Part shown: piece after piece, positions 7,174 to 15,531 of the stretch
How positions within the stretch are numbered: position 1 is the stretch's first letter
Layout of the letters: each line of letters starts with the position of its first letter
Source: Haloarcula pellucida
GTDB lineage: Archaea > Halobacteriota > Halobacteria > Halobacteriales > Haloarculaceae
Direction of reading: 5' to 3'
Length of the DNA stretch: 64,000 bases
Assembly: GCF_014647235.1 (NCBI RefSeq)
Contig: NZ_BMOU01000003.1
Coordinates: 62,001 to 126,000, forward strand
The notes under the pieces: model-generated
Databases searched by the model: none
What the model was told of the DNA's origin: nothing
The model's input: the letters and a program-made list of their open reading frames with translations, nothing else
Position numbers and translations under genes: made by a program

Positions 7174-9299
7174 TGGCATCAGACTTCAGTCACGTGACGC
7201 TCGATTGGCCGGCGACGATCGTCGTCGGAGGCGAGAGCGAACGACTGGAAGACGCACTGTCAGCACTCAGCGACGGCCACGACGGAGCGTCAGTCGTCTC
7301 GTTCGACTCGGCGCAGGCAGCGTTACAGTACCTCGAAGCGGGTACCGATGCGGATGTCTTCGTAAGCACCCAGACCGTCGACGGGGGCAGCGGCGTCGAC
7401 TTGCTCCGACACGTCAGAGACGCGTCCCCCGACCTCCCGTTCGTCCTGGCCGGCATGGACGTGACCGTGGCCGACGAGCGGAAGGCAATCGAAGCGGGTG
7501 CGACGGACGTCGTCCGTCTCGACCCGGACGAGTCGTCCGGTGACGCCGTTCTGCAGGCCCGCGTCAAGCGAGTACTGGAACAGTCGAGATCACGAGAACG
7601 GTCCAGTGTGACGAGCGAGGCCGACGCCGGCCGACTGCTTGGCGGTACCGGCGACACGATTCGGCGACTGTTCGACGCGTCGTCACGACAGGATGTCGCC
7701 GATGCCGTCGTCGAAGCGGCGACGTCGACACTGGGCTACACCGACGCGGCGATGTACCTTCTAGATAGCGACGGCCAACGCCTCCGACGCGTCGCGTCGG
7801 CACCGGCAGACGGCGACACGACAGGCCCGGTGCGCGCGGGACACGGGACCCGGCTCTGGGAGACGTTCGTCACCGGAGACGGCGACGTGGTGTCACAGAC
7901 GGATAGCGGTGCCGGCAAAGCCACGGTGTCGCTCCCTATCGGCGAGTTCGGAGTGTTACACGTCGCCGTCGAGGCCCCCGAACAGGGACCCGTCGGCACC
8001 ACCGAACGGCTGACGGATCTCGCGACGGCGGCGACGGCGGCGCTCGAACGGGTAGATCGCTCGCAGTCGCTGCAGAGCCACGCGGCGGAGCTCGACGAGC
8101 GTGCTGCGCGTCTCGAACGGCGTGGCGCCCTCGCCGACGTCCTGTCGGCCGTACAGCGAGCGACTGTCCACGCCGAGTCCAGAGAGGAACTCGAACAGCG
8201 AGTGGTCACTGGCCTGGCGGAGACAGACCGGTTCGCGTTCGTCCGCATCGAGACGGTCGGAAGCCAGCGCGACCGTCTCGAACCACAGACGTGGGCGGGC
8301 ACAGAACGGGGGTATCTCGACGCGGTGGACCTCCGGTTGGACGAGAGCGTCGACGAACCCGCGGTCCGGGCCGCCCGCACCCAGTCGATGGTCGTGGTCG
8401 ACGACATTACCACCGGTCTTCGAGAGGACACGTGGCGCGAGGAGGCACTGACACGCGGGTTCCAGTCGGTGTTGAGCGTGCCGCTCTACCGGAGCGACCG
8501 CCTCTGGGGAACGTTAACTGTCCACGCGACAGACCCCGACGCGTTCGACGGCAGGGTCGCCGACACGTTCGACGACGTCGCCCGAGTGGTCACGGACGGT
8601 CTCAGCGTCATAGAACGCAAGCGGTCGCTGCTGTCGGATTCGGTGATCGACCTCGAGTTGACGCTGACGGACGGCACGGACGTCTTCAGCCGCGTGGCCC
8701 GTGAAACCGGCGCGACGCTCTCCTTCGAGGGCGTCCTCGCCCGGGACGGCAACGCGGTGCTGTTCCTCGTCGTCACCGACGCGGCCTCGAAAACGGTCGA
8801 GCAGTCCTTCGAATCGGCCCCGTTGGTCGACACCGTCGACCACGTCCCGCACGGCGATGGCGAGTTGTACGAGATAGAACTGGAGTCCGTCTCGCTCGTG
8901 AGCGAGATACTCAGTGCTGGCGGAACCTTACGGGACCTCACCGCCGACGGCGACACCACGCGGCTGCTGGTGACGCTGCCGGCCGAGACCGACGTCAGGC
9001 GGTTCGTAGAGTCCCTCGAACGGGTCGCACCGGACGTTCGCTTACACTCGCGGACACAGCGAACGCGCGCTTCGAGGCGAGACCAGCCGTTCCGTGTCGC
9101 GTTCGAGCAGCGCGTGACTGACCGACAGCTAGAGGCACTTCGGACGGCGCTCTTGAGCGGCTACTTCGAGTGGCCCCGCGAGCATACCGCCGAAGAGGTG
9201 GCTAGCTTGCTGGACATCTCCCAGCCCACGTTCAACCGCCACCTTCGAGTCTCGCTGAAGAAGCTACTGGAGTTACTGTTCGACGCTGAAGGTCAGTAA
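7173..9299 (+). CDS. Bat-like multidomain regulator (pseudo-receiver, two GAF, HTH_10)
   Basis: The 708-aa protein has four parts. Residues 13-135 resemble a response-regulator receiver, two GAF-like sensor modules lie at about 155-290 and 315-475, a bacterio-opsin-activator-type domain at about 480-640, and a C-terminal HTH_10 at about 645-705 with the typical LxxAlLsGYFxWPR and DISQPTFNRHLR segments. The usual receiver phospho-Asp is replaced by Ser65/Thr66 (VFVSTQTVDG), so phosphorylation there is unlikely. Related haloarchaeal proteins act as transcriptional activators sensing redox, light or ligands. Its start overlaps the small ORF at 7054-7173. Confidence 0.9.
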   Translation: MASDFSHVTLDWPATIVVGGESERLEDALSALSDGHDGASVVSFDSAQAALQYLEAGTDADVFVSTQTVDGGSGVDLLRHVRDASPDLPFVLAGMDVTVADERKAIEAGATDVVRLDPDESSGDAVLQARVKRVLEQSRSRERSSVTSEADAGRLLGGTGDTIRRLFDASSRQDVADAVVEAATSTLGYTDAAMYLLDSDGQRLRRVASAPADGDTTGPVRAGHGTRLWETFVTGDGDVVSQTDSGAGKATVSLPIGEFGVLHVAVEAPEQGPVGTTERLTDLATAATAALERVDRSQSLQSHAAELDERAARLERRGALADVLSAVQRATVHAESREELEQRVVTGLAETDRFAFVRIETVGSQRDRLEPQTWAGTERGYLDAVDLRLDESVDEPAVRAARTQSMVVVDDITTGLREDTWREEALTRGFQSVLSVPLYRSDRLWGTLTVHATDPDAFDGRVADTFDDVARVVTDGLSVIERKRSLLSDSVIDLELTLTDGTDVFSRVARETGATLSFEGVLARDGNAVLFLVVTDAASKTVEQSFESAPLVDTVDHVPHGDGELYEIELESVSLVSEILSAGGTLRDLTADGDTTRLLVTLPAETDVRRFVESLERVAPDVRLHSRTQRTRASRRDQPFRVAFEQRVTDRQLEALRTALLSGYFEWPREHTAEEVASLLDISQPTFNRHLRVSLKKLLELLFDAEGQ

Positions 9300-9337
9300 C
9301 GGTCCCGAACCCGGGACACCAGATCAATATAGCACCC

Positions 9338-9356
9338 CTTAGCCACAAGATAAGTT
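9338..9356 (+). promoter_or_regulatory. Bipartite promoter-like site before the HalOD1 gene
   Basis: The plus strand reads CTTAGC, 7 nt, TAAGTT, ending 31 nt before the ATG at 9387. The spacing matches the other sites, but the TATA half is weaker. Confidence 0.4.
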
Positions 9357-9386
9357 CGTACCTCCAAATACGATACCGAATCGACG

Positions 9387-9701
9387 ATGATCCACAGCGA
9401 CCTGGGAGCCGACGTCGAATACGACGCTCGGAGTAACACGTACCGGTTCCAGCGAGGCGAGCACTGTGAGACGAACACGAGTACGGCGGTCGTCACCGCA
9501 GTCGCGGAAGCAGTCGACAGGGAACCGACGGAACTCGAACCGCTCGAAGAACAGATAGACTCGGACGCTCTGGATATGTTCTTCGACCCGGACGCCAGTG
9601 AAAACGGGCGTGATAGAGCGTGTCGTGTGACGTTTCCGTTCGCCGGTTGTGAGGTGACAGTCAATCAGGGTCGGTCGATCGTGGTCTCCGCGCCGGAATA
9701 A
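9387..9701 (+). CDS. HalOD1 output domain protein
   Basis: This 104-aa single-domain protein matches the HalOD1 pattern: a STAVVTAVAEAV segment, then EPTELEPLEEQIDSDALDMFF, then short terminal beta strands (VTFPFAGCEVTV). HalOD1 is a haloarchaeal output module found alone or at the C terminus of receiver proteins, and its activity is unknown. It lies directly downstream of the Bat-like regulator on the same strand, 87 bp away, so a functional link is plausible. Confidence 0.87.
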   Translation: MIHSDLGADVEYDARSNTYRFQRGEHCETNTSTAVVTAVAEAVDREPTELEPLEEQIDSDALDMFFDPDASENGRDRACRVTFPFAGCEVTVNQGRSIVVSAPE

Positions 9702-9827
9702 GCAGTCGAGAACGACCGGGGGCGACGAGAGCGATCCAGAAGTGACAGGCTAGATACGTCTATCGCCGACACGCGCCCACTACACCCCGCCACGGCGGCT
9801 CCCACAGCTGGCACGTGCACGGAAGAC

Positions 9828-10397
9828 TTAGGAGAACTGTCGAATACCCGCTTCGACAGCCAAAACGAGAAGGTGGAGCGCGAGGAGGGCAGGGAGTGTA
9901 AACGACGTCAGCGCCGGGGCCACCAGTAGCGTCGTCCCGGCGGCGACCACGGTGATGACGCTGGCCGCGAGCGTCAGGCGGAACGCGGGTGGTGAGGTGT
10001 CGGGTTGCTGGTCATCGGCCAGCCAGTGACGGCCGATGTCGTCGAAGGCTGGCCCGATGTGTATCGTCTTCGCCTCCGAGTCATATTCAACGAGGTCGAC
10101 CTCGTCGAGTTTCGGTAGATGGTTCTGACACAGCGAGATGTACACGCTGTTGTAAATGTCGTCCGGTGACGTCGACGGGTCTGAGACGATCTCCGCGACC
10201 CGTTCGCTCAAGTCGCTAACATCCCACACCTCGTCAGACTGAGACAGCAGTTTGAGGCACACGCGCCGTCGCTCGTTACCGAGGAGGTCGTACACCGCAT
10301 CCTCGTCGAGCGCCGGATCCTGTCGGTCCGAGTCAGCGGACTCGTCTTCGTCCGAAGATAACCAGGATGGGCGCGTAGATGATTTTGACAGTATCAT
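9828..10397 (-). CDS. Winged-helix domain protein with C-terminal membrane hairpin
   Basis: The 189-aa protein has an acidic N terminus, then a winged-helix-like domain at about residues 30-120. This carries the haloarchaeal signature DxVYDLLGNERRRxCLKLL, the YxSLCQNHLPKLDEV helix and a YDSEAKTIHIG wing. Two hydrophobic segments follow (about 140-185). I recall this domain as DUF7344 (unchecked). Its neighbour 10471-11187 has the same architecture, so the two are tandem paralogs. They are probably membrane-tethered DNA-binding regulators. A TATA-like TATTTAACA lies about 25 nt upstream of the start. Confidence 0.83.
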   Translation of the reverse strand: MILSKSSTRPSWLSSDEDESADSDRQDPALDEDAVYDLLGNERRRVCLKLLSQSDEVWDVSDLSERVAEIVSDPSTSPDDIYNSVYISLCQNHLPKLDEVDLVEYDSEAKTIHIGPAFDDIGRHWLADDQQPDTSPPAFRLTLAASVITVVAAGTTLLVAPALTSFTLPALLALHLLVLAVEAGIRQFS

Positions 10398-10470
10398 AGT
10401 GTATTTTACCTCTGTCGTGCTGTTAAATATGGGTGGTGATCGACATCGAGTGGTGGAACATCGACACCAC

Positions 10471-11187
10471 TCACTCGTTCCAGTTGTCCACGTCAGGTTT
10501 CGTCCACCCGAGGTCCGACCACGAGGACTCGGTCGCCCAATGACTCACAGCGAGCAACGTAAACAGCGCACTCACCAGAATCCCCATACCGACCTGAGAC
10601 GGTAGTTGCGCGGACACGAGTCCGCTGGAGAGCGCGGACGCGAGGAACAGACTCCCCCCTGCAGCGTAGAGATAGCGCTTGTGCCAGCTTACGTCTACGT
10701 CCGCACTCGTCCGGTCGGTGTCGTCCGTCCGCTGGACTGAGGTGTCGGTGGGTGTGTGTGCCTCCGCTTCCTCGTCGTGGAGCAGGGATGGCTCGTTGTC
10801 GAGGTAGGGATCGAATCGCGAGGCGAGGCTCGTCGTCTCGACGTAGCCGCGACTCTGGTTGTATTCGAGGACCCCCGCCTTGTCCATCTTCGGGAGGTGG
10901 GACTGGTAGAGTGCGATATACACCCGCTGTCGCTGCTGGGAGCGGAGTGCGTCGATGGTCGTGTCGTGTTCCAGAGCCGCGATGTGTTCTGCGATGTCGC
11001 CCATGCGCGCTGGCTCGTCGCCGTCGTACTCCTGGAGATACTTGAGGACGAGGCGGCGACGGCGACACTGGAGGACGTGGAAGATATCGTCGCGCGTCAA
11101 CTCCGAGTCCGAGTCGGAGTCTGGCTCCGAGTCCGACTCGGTAGAGGTGCTGTCTGACGTCTCGTTGCGGAGTGTAGCTTCGGGCAT
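10471..11187 (-). CDS. Winged-helix domain protein with membrane segments
   Basis: The 238-aa protein has an acidic Ser/Asp/Glu-rich N terminus (residues 10-32) and a winged-helix domain (about 33-135) with the conserved DDIFHVLQCRRRRLVLKYL and YIALYQSHLPKMDKAGVL segments. A variable linker and two TM helices follow (about 170-220). It is paralogous to the protein encoded 73 bp downstream at 9828-10397. A TTTATATGG element about 29 nt upstream fits a leaderless transcript. A membrane-bound regulatory role is inferred from the architecture only. Confidence 0.83.
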   Translation of the reverse strand: MPEATLRNETSDSTSTESDSEPDSDSDSELTRDDIFHVLQCRRRRLVLKYLQEYDGDEPARMGDIAEHIAALEHDTTIDALRSQQRQRVYIALYQSHLPKMDKAGVLEYNQSRGYVETTSLASRFDPYLDNEPSLLHDEEAEAHTPTDTSVQRTDDTDRTSADVDVSWHKRYLYAAGGSLFLASALSSGLVSAQLPSQVGMGILVSALFTLLAVSHWATESSWSDLGWTKPDVDNWNE

Positions 11188-11680
11188 ATTCGATTCTGCC
11201 TTGAACCCATTTCCCCATATAAAGGGACGGTTGTTCCGGTCGTTTCCGCCGTCAATAACTGTTTCACTCGTTTCGCAACGAGTCTAAAGACGTGTTAAAA
11301 CCGTTCTCGCCCGTCGGAAGCCATCGTTCCATAGTACCGAAAACGCCGGCGAGCCGGCCCAGATCAGCATTTATTACGTGAAAGGTATTTCGAACGAAAC
11401 GGCAGGTTCTCGATGCTGGTGGGGAACCGGTGACAGGAGAGAACGCGATATCAGCCATTTCGGCCCTTCAAACCCCGATTATCCTGTCGATAAGCCCACC
11501 TTACCGGGCGAGACGCGGTGAGAGACGACGGGGGCGGCGCGCTGGAACGGTCGAGAGTGACTGCCGACACCATGTGAGAACGGCCGCGAGACACCACTGA
11601 GACGGCACCGTCGACAGGACAGGGGAGTCCTGCGGCTATCGACGCCCTGCCCGTTTCGCCAGCAGTGGGCGCGCAGGCGG
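11188..11680. other. Intergenic region
   Basis: No convincing gene is seen. It holds the TATA element near 11216 for the downstream gene and a minus-strand match to the bipartite motif at 11371-11389 (AATACC, 7 nt, TAATAA) with no obvious start codon at the expected distance. Confidence 0.35.
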
Positions 11681-13462
11681 TCAGCAGACGTTTCCGGACC
11701 CAACCGGCCCGGAACGTTCGTCCCTGTCTCGCTCCAGTTGCATCTGGGCCGGCTTTGCCTCCTCGAGACAGATGAGGTTCTCGCGTCCGATGCGGAGTTT
11801 CACGATGTCGCCGCCCTCGTCCATACTGGACAGCAACCGACTCACCTTCGCCTTCGACCAGTCGGTGACGGCGACGATGTCACTCTGTTTCATCCGCCCG
11901 GCCTCGGCGCGCAACATCGCGAGTACCAATTCGTCGTCGGCGATGAGGTCACCGTCCGCGCGGTCCGCGATGACGGCCTCGGCAGAGTCAGATATCGGTT
12001 CGGTGTCTCCCTCGTCGTCGGGTACCGTAACCGAGTCACTGGTGTCTTCGACCGCATCGAGCGTCGTCTCGTCGGTCCGGAGGAGGCGCACCTGGAAGGC
12101 CCGGACGCTGTCGACCACGTCGATGACGAGACCGCTCCGGATAGCGGTGATCGACAGACCGATACCGACGACGAAGCCGAGGAACGTACTCGTCAGCCAC
12201 GCGGGCGTGAGCTGACTCGTCGGGTCCGTCCCCAGAGTGGTCTCGAATTGATCGCCCAGGAGGTCGCCGTCCGTGTCCGTGCTAGTCGGGTCAGTGCCCG
12301 CCTGATGGACCTCTCTACCGTCGGGAATCCCGTCGCCGTCCGTGTCTGCGACCGTCGGGTTCGCCCCCGCGTCTAGTTCCGGTCCGTCGGCGAGGCCGTC
12401 GCCGTCCGTATCCGCGACGGTCGGGTTCGTCCCTTCGTCCAGTTCCCGCTTGTCCGTGAGACCGTCACCGTCCGTGTCTGCGACCGTCGGGTCGGTCCCG
12501 ATGGAGACCTCTTTGCTGTCTCCGAGGCCGTCGCCGTCGCTGTCCGCCGTGAGTGGGTCAGTGCCCAGACGTTGCTCTTTGCCGTCAGAGAGCCCGTCTC
12601 CGTCGGTGTCGGCGACAGTCGGGTCCGTCCCGTGGGCGAGTTCGCGGCTGTCCGTGACACCGTCGGAATCAGTGTCGGCAAGCGTGGGATCAGTACCCTC
12701 GGACAGTTCGACGCTGTCAGCGACGCCGTCGCCGTCCGTGTCCGATGCGGCCGGGTCGGTCCCGAGCTCTAGTTCGCGCTTGTCCGTGAGGCCGTCACCG
12801 TCTGTATCCGCAGCCATCGGGTCGGCGCCGACGCTGAGTTCGACTCTGTCGGAGAGGCCGTCCCCATCGGTGTCGGCTGCCGTCGGCGACGTTCCGTGTT
12901 CTTTGACTTCTACGCCGTCGGTCAGACCGTCGCCGTCGGTGTCGGTGTTGGTGACGTTCGTTCCCTGGTTGACCTCGTTTTCGTTGTTCAGCCCGTCGTC
13001 GTCGAGATCGCCGGTTCGGGGGATCTGCTCTTGGGTGATAGAGCGGGCATCGAGTACGTCGCCAGTCTCGGCGTCTCGGAGCGTCAGGTTCAGCGTCGTC
13101 TCGGTGCTGTTCGAGTTAGATGGATAAGAGAGCGTAGGCGAAGAGGTATTAGCGAGCGGCGAACAGGTCGTGGCACCGTTCGTTTCGAGACAGAGTTCCG
13201 TGTTGGGTCCAGCAGACGACGTCTCCACACTGATGAGATAGGCGTTGACAGCCTGCCCCTGAGCGGTGTGCCCCCAGACATACGTCGTGTTTCCGACAGA
13301 ACCTGCCGAGTGTGTCTGGCTCACGCCCACGATGGTGGCCGACGCAGTTTCCGCGCTGTCACTTGCGGCGCCCGCGCCGGCTGCGACGCCGGCAGAGAAC
13401 GCCAGGACTGTTGTTAAAGCCAGGATAACCCTGATTACGCTCGATAACTGACGCTTGTCCAT
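11681..13462 (-). CDS. Transmembrane regulator: exported Ca-binding TSP3-type repeats plus cytoplasmic winged HTH
   Basis: The 593-aa protein starts with a signal peptide (residues 8-32) and a beta-rich exported region (40-150). About twelve DxDxDGxxD repeats follow (152-410), of the thrombospondin type 3 / calcium-binding kind. There is one TM helix (about 422-445), an acidic linker, and a winged helix (about 509-568) with MKQSDIVAVTDWSKAKVSRLLSSMDEGG and an IGRENLICL wing. This is the layout of a one-component membrane sensor-regulator with an outside Ca-rich domain and an inside DNA-binding domain. The ligand and target genes are unknown, and Ca binding is inferred from the repeats. Confidence 0.88.
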   Translation of the reverse strand: MDKRQLSSVIRVILALTTVLAFSAGVAAGAGAASDSAETASATIVGVSQTHSAGSVGNTTYVWGHTAQGQAVNAYLISVETSSAGPNTELCLETNGATTCSPLANTSSPTLSYPSNSNSTETTLNLTLRDAETGDVLDARSITQEQIPRTGDLDDDGLNNENEVNQGTNVTNTDTDGDGLTDGVEVKEHGTSPTAADTDGDGLSDRVELSVGADPMAADTDGDGLTDKRELELGTDPAASDTDGDGVADSVELSEGTDPTLADTDSDGVTDSRELAHGTDPTVADTDGDGLSDGKEQRLGTDPLTADSDGDGLGDSKEVSIGTDPTVADTDGDGLTDKRELDEGTNPTVADTDGDGLADGPELDAGANPTVADTDGDGIPDGREVHQAGTDPTSTDTDGDLLGDQFETTLGTDPTSQLTPAWLTSTFLGFVVGIGLSITAIRSGLVIDVVDSVRAFQVRLLRTDETTLDAVEDTSDSVTVPDDEGDTEPISDSAEAVIADRADGDLIADDELVLAMLRAEAGRMKQSDIVAVTDWSKAKVSRLLSSMDEGGDIVKLRIGRENLICLEEAKPAQMQLERDRDERSGPVGSGNVC

Positions 13463-13770
13463 GTTGCGCGAGCAATGAACTCAATAACTGATAGCCTTTT
13501 TGGCTTGTCAGACGTTAGTCGGACGTTTTAAATCGAACGGCGGTGCTAGCGGGATTTTTTCAAATAATCCGGTTCGCCCAGTTAATTTCATCTTAATAGG
13601 GGAGTTCCAGACAAGAAGGGCAATTCCACTGGTCGGCAAATAGAGGTTCGTGTAGCTTACCCCACATGTCTGAGATAGCAAGTTGATAACCGTCGTAGCT
13701 GCCAAGCGGTGTATCGTTCCAGAAAGATTAATCAGGATTTACAGCGAGAATGCGATTCATAACGTGCCGT
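13463..13770. other. AT-rich intergenic region
   Basis: The region is visibly AT-richer than its surroundings, with TTTAAA, TTTTTT and TTAATTTCATCTTAATA runs. It contains the upstream region of the Ca-repeat regulator and the downstream end of the asparagine-synthase-like gene. No gene was recognised. Confidence 0.35.
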
Positions 13771-15531
13771 TCAGCTACGACCGTACGGTCCGGCCGTCGT
13801 CTGAGAGTCTTTGGGTTGGACGAGGTCGGACGGGTCTATCGAACTGTCCCCAGTCGTAGAATCGAGCCAAGTGGTGATGTCGTTGACGCGGAGTTTGAGA
13901 CGCCACGGAAGCTCCTGGACGTCCGGCGACTCCGAGAATATCTTCTCGTCGAGCCCACACTGGTCGTACAGTTTCGCACGGTCGGGCCAGGGTCCCTGAT
14001 AGCCGGAGACGAACGGCATCGCTCGCCTGAGGAAGTTGTCTATCTGGTTGAACGTGTACGAATCGTACGGCCTGTCCGGCGGTCGGTGGTGGAGGATGTT
14101 GTCGTCGAGTTTCCGGAGCGCACGCAGGTAGGTCTGCGTGTTCCGGTGTTCGGGTGGTGTGGCGAGATGCCACTCGATGAGTTCCGCGTCGAGTGAGACG
14201 CAGGACTCGACGAACTGGTCGCTCAACTGGAATCGGAACGGCCGCGACGGCTGGTTGAGTATCCCGAACAGGGCCATCCCGTCGTAGAGCCTCTCGAACC
14301 GATGGTCCCAGCGGTCGAGTACCTCGTCGACCCGACGCCGGAGGAACTCCTTGCCGGACTCTTCGAATACCGTGGTGTCCCGGGAGAGCATCTCCGAGGC
14401 GGGGAGATACCCGAACTTCTCGGCGAAGTGGTTGGCGATGTCCGGGTCGGGGTCGATACGGTACGGCGGACACTTCCGGTCGAACACCTCCACGCCGGTT
14501 ATCGGCTGGAAGTGCCCGCGCAGCATCGTATCGGCGAGGCCGCCGTGGTAGATGGTGTCCACGTCGAATTGGTCCATGTACCCCGCGTGGTGGATGTGGA
14601 GCGACTCCATGATACCGTGGCCGTACTTGACGGTACTCAGGTCCGTGTTCAGATAGCGCTCGTCGACGGAGAGCGCCTGATGAGGAATCCCATACTGGGT
14701 CGCGAGTTTCTCCGCCACGGTGAGTTCGGAGCTATCGGACTCGCCGACGGTGTACGCAGCGTCGAGGTCGGAGATGCCGGCGAGAATCGTGCGTGAATCG
14801 TACCCACCGCTCAGCAGGACGCCCTTCCGTCCGGGGAGGTCATTCCGGCGTTCGAGCGCTCGGCGCATCCGCTCGGCCAGTTCGGCAGCGTAGTCGAACT
14901 CGCGAGACTCGTAGACGAACCGCCCGAACTCGTGAGTGTCTGTCGCGGTCAACCAACTGTCGAAGGGAATCCGACTGATCTGCTGTAACACCGTTCGGTC
15001 GTCGAACACGACACCGAAGTGAAGGAACTCTAAAAGCGGTTCGTAGTCGACTCGCGGGGTGGGAACGGCCGCGGCCACAGTCGCGGGATCGGTGCCGAAC
15101 ACGCGTGTCCCGCCGGTATCCGCGTAGTAGCACTCCCGGCTCCGGACGCTGTCGGTCGCGACGATACCGGACTGGTCCTCGTGGTCGGCGACTACGAGGA
15201 ACGATCCGTTGAACCCGGTGAGTGCCTCGGTCCCGTGAGCCGCGTACTCCGAAAGTGCCCACTCCGCTGGGTCTGAGCCGTCGATAGAACGAGGATACGC
15301 CTCTCCCCAGATGGCACAGGCACCGGCCTCGTTCTCGTAGACGGTAGTTCGACCGGGGATGTCGAGTTCCGAACTCCGAACGCCGAACGTGAGGTCGGGT
15401 CCCGAGACGACTCGATCGAACTCGTCCGGTGACCGGTACTGTTCGAACGTGTTCGTATCGCCGAACACGCCGAACAGTTCCTTGTTCATCGGACGTATGT
15501 CCCGGTCGACTTGCTTCATCTGGAGCGACAT
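13771..15531 (-). CDS. Asparagine synthase-related protein
   Basis: The 586-aa protein resembles asparagine synthetases. An N-terminal class II amidotransferase-like domain (about residues 15-190) precedes a synthase domain with the PP-loop SGGYDS (241-246). The glutaminase nucleophile, a Cys directly after Met, is missing: the N terminus is MSLQMKQ, or MNKELFG if translation starts at 15489. Glutamine hydrolysis is therefore doubtful, and an amide-forming role with free ammonia or another substrate is possible. Such proteins often occur in glycan clusters. The ATG overlaps the glmS stop by 1 nt (TAATG), so the two are co-translated. Confidence 0.85.
   Translation of the reverse strand: MSLQMKQVDRDIRPMNKELFGVFGDTNTFEQYRSPDEFDRVVSGPDLTFGVRSSELDIPGRTTVYENEAGACAIWGEAYPRSIDGSDPAEWALSEYAAHGTEALTGFNGSFLVVADHEDQSGIVATDSVRSRECYYADTGGTRVFGTDPATVAAAVPTPRVDYEPLLEFLHFGVVFDDRTVLQQISRIPFDSWLTATDTHEFGRFVYESREFDYAAELAERMRRALERRNDLPGRKGVLLSGGYDSRTILAGISDLDAAYTVGESDSSELTVAEKLATQYGIPHQALSVDERYLNTDLSTVKYGHGIMESLHIHHAGYMDQFDVDTIYHGGLADTMLRGHFQPITGVEVFDRKCPPYRIDPDPDIANHFAEKFGYLPASEMLSRDTTVFEESGKEFLRRRVDEVLDRWDHRFERLYDGMALFGILNQPSRPFRFQLSDQFVESCVSLDAELIEWHLATPPEHRNTQTYLRALRKLDDNILHHRPPDRPYDSYTFNQIDNFLRRAMPFVSGYQGPWPDRAKLYDQCGLDEKIFSESPDVQELPWRLKLRVNDITTWLDSTTGDSSIDPSDLVQPKDSQTTAGPYGRS

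Noticed and set aside
11371-11389. Additional bipartite promoter site on the minus strand
   Set aside because: The upstream half (AATACC) is weak and no start codon lies at the usual distance; the downstream gene has its own TATA box.
12300-12960. Regular repeats resembling a CRISPR array
   Set aside because: The repeats are coding (calcium-binding DxDxDG units), vary between copies and have no unique spacers of constant length.
12342-13127. Plus-strand Ser/Val repeat protein opposite the Ca-repeat regulator
   Set aside because: Antisense shadow of the DTDGDG repeats. No signal, promoter or family match.
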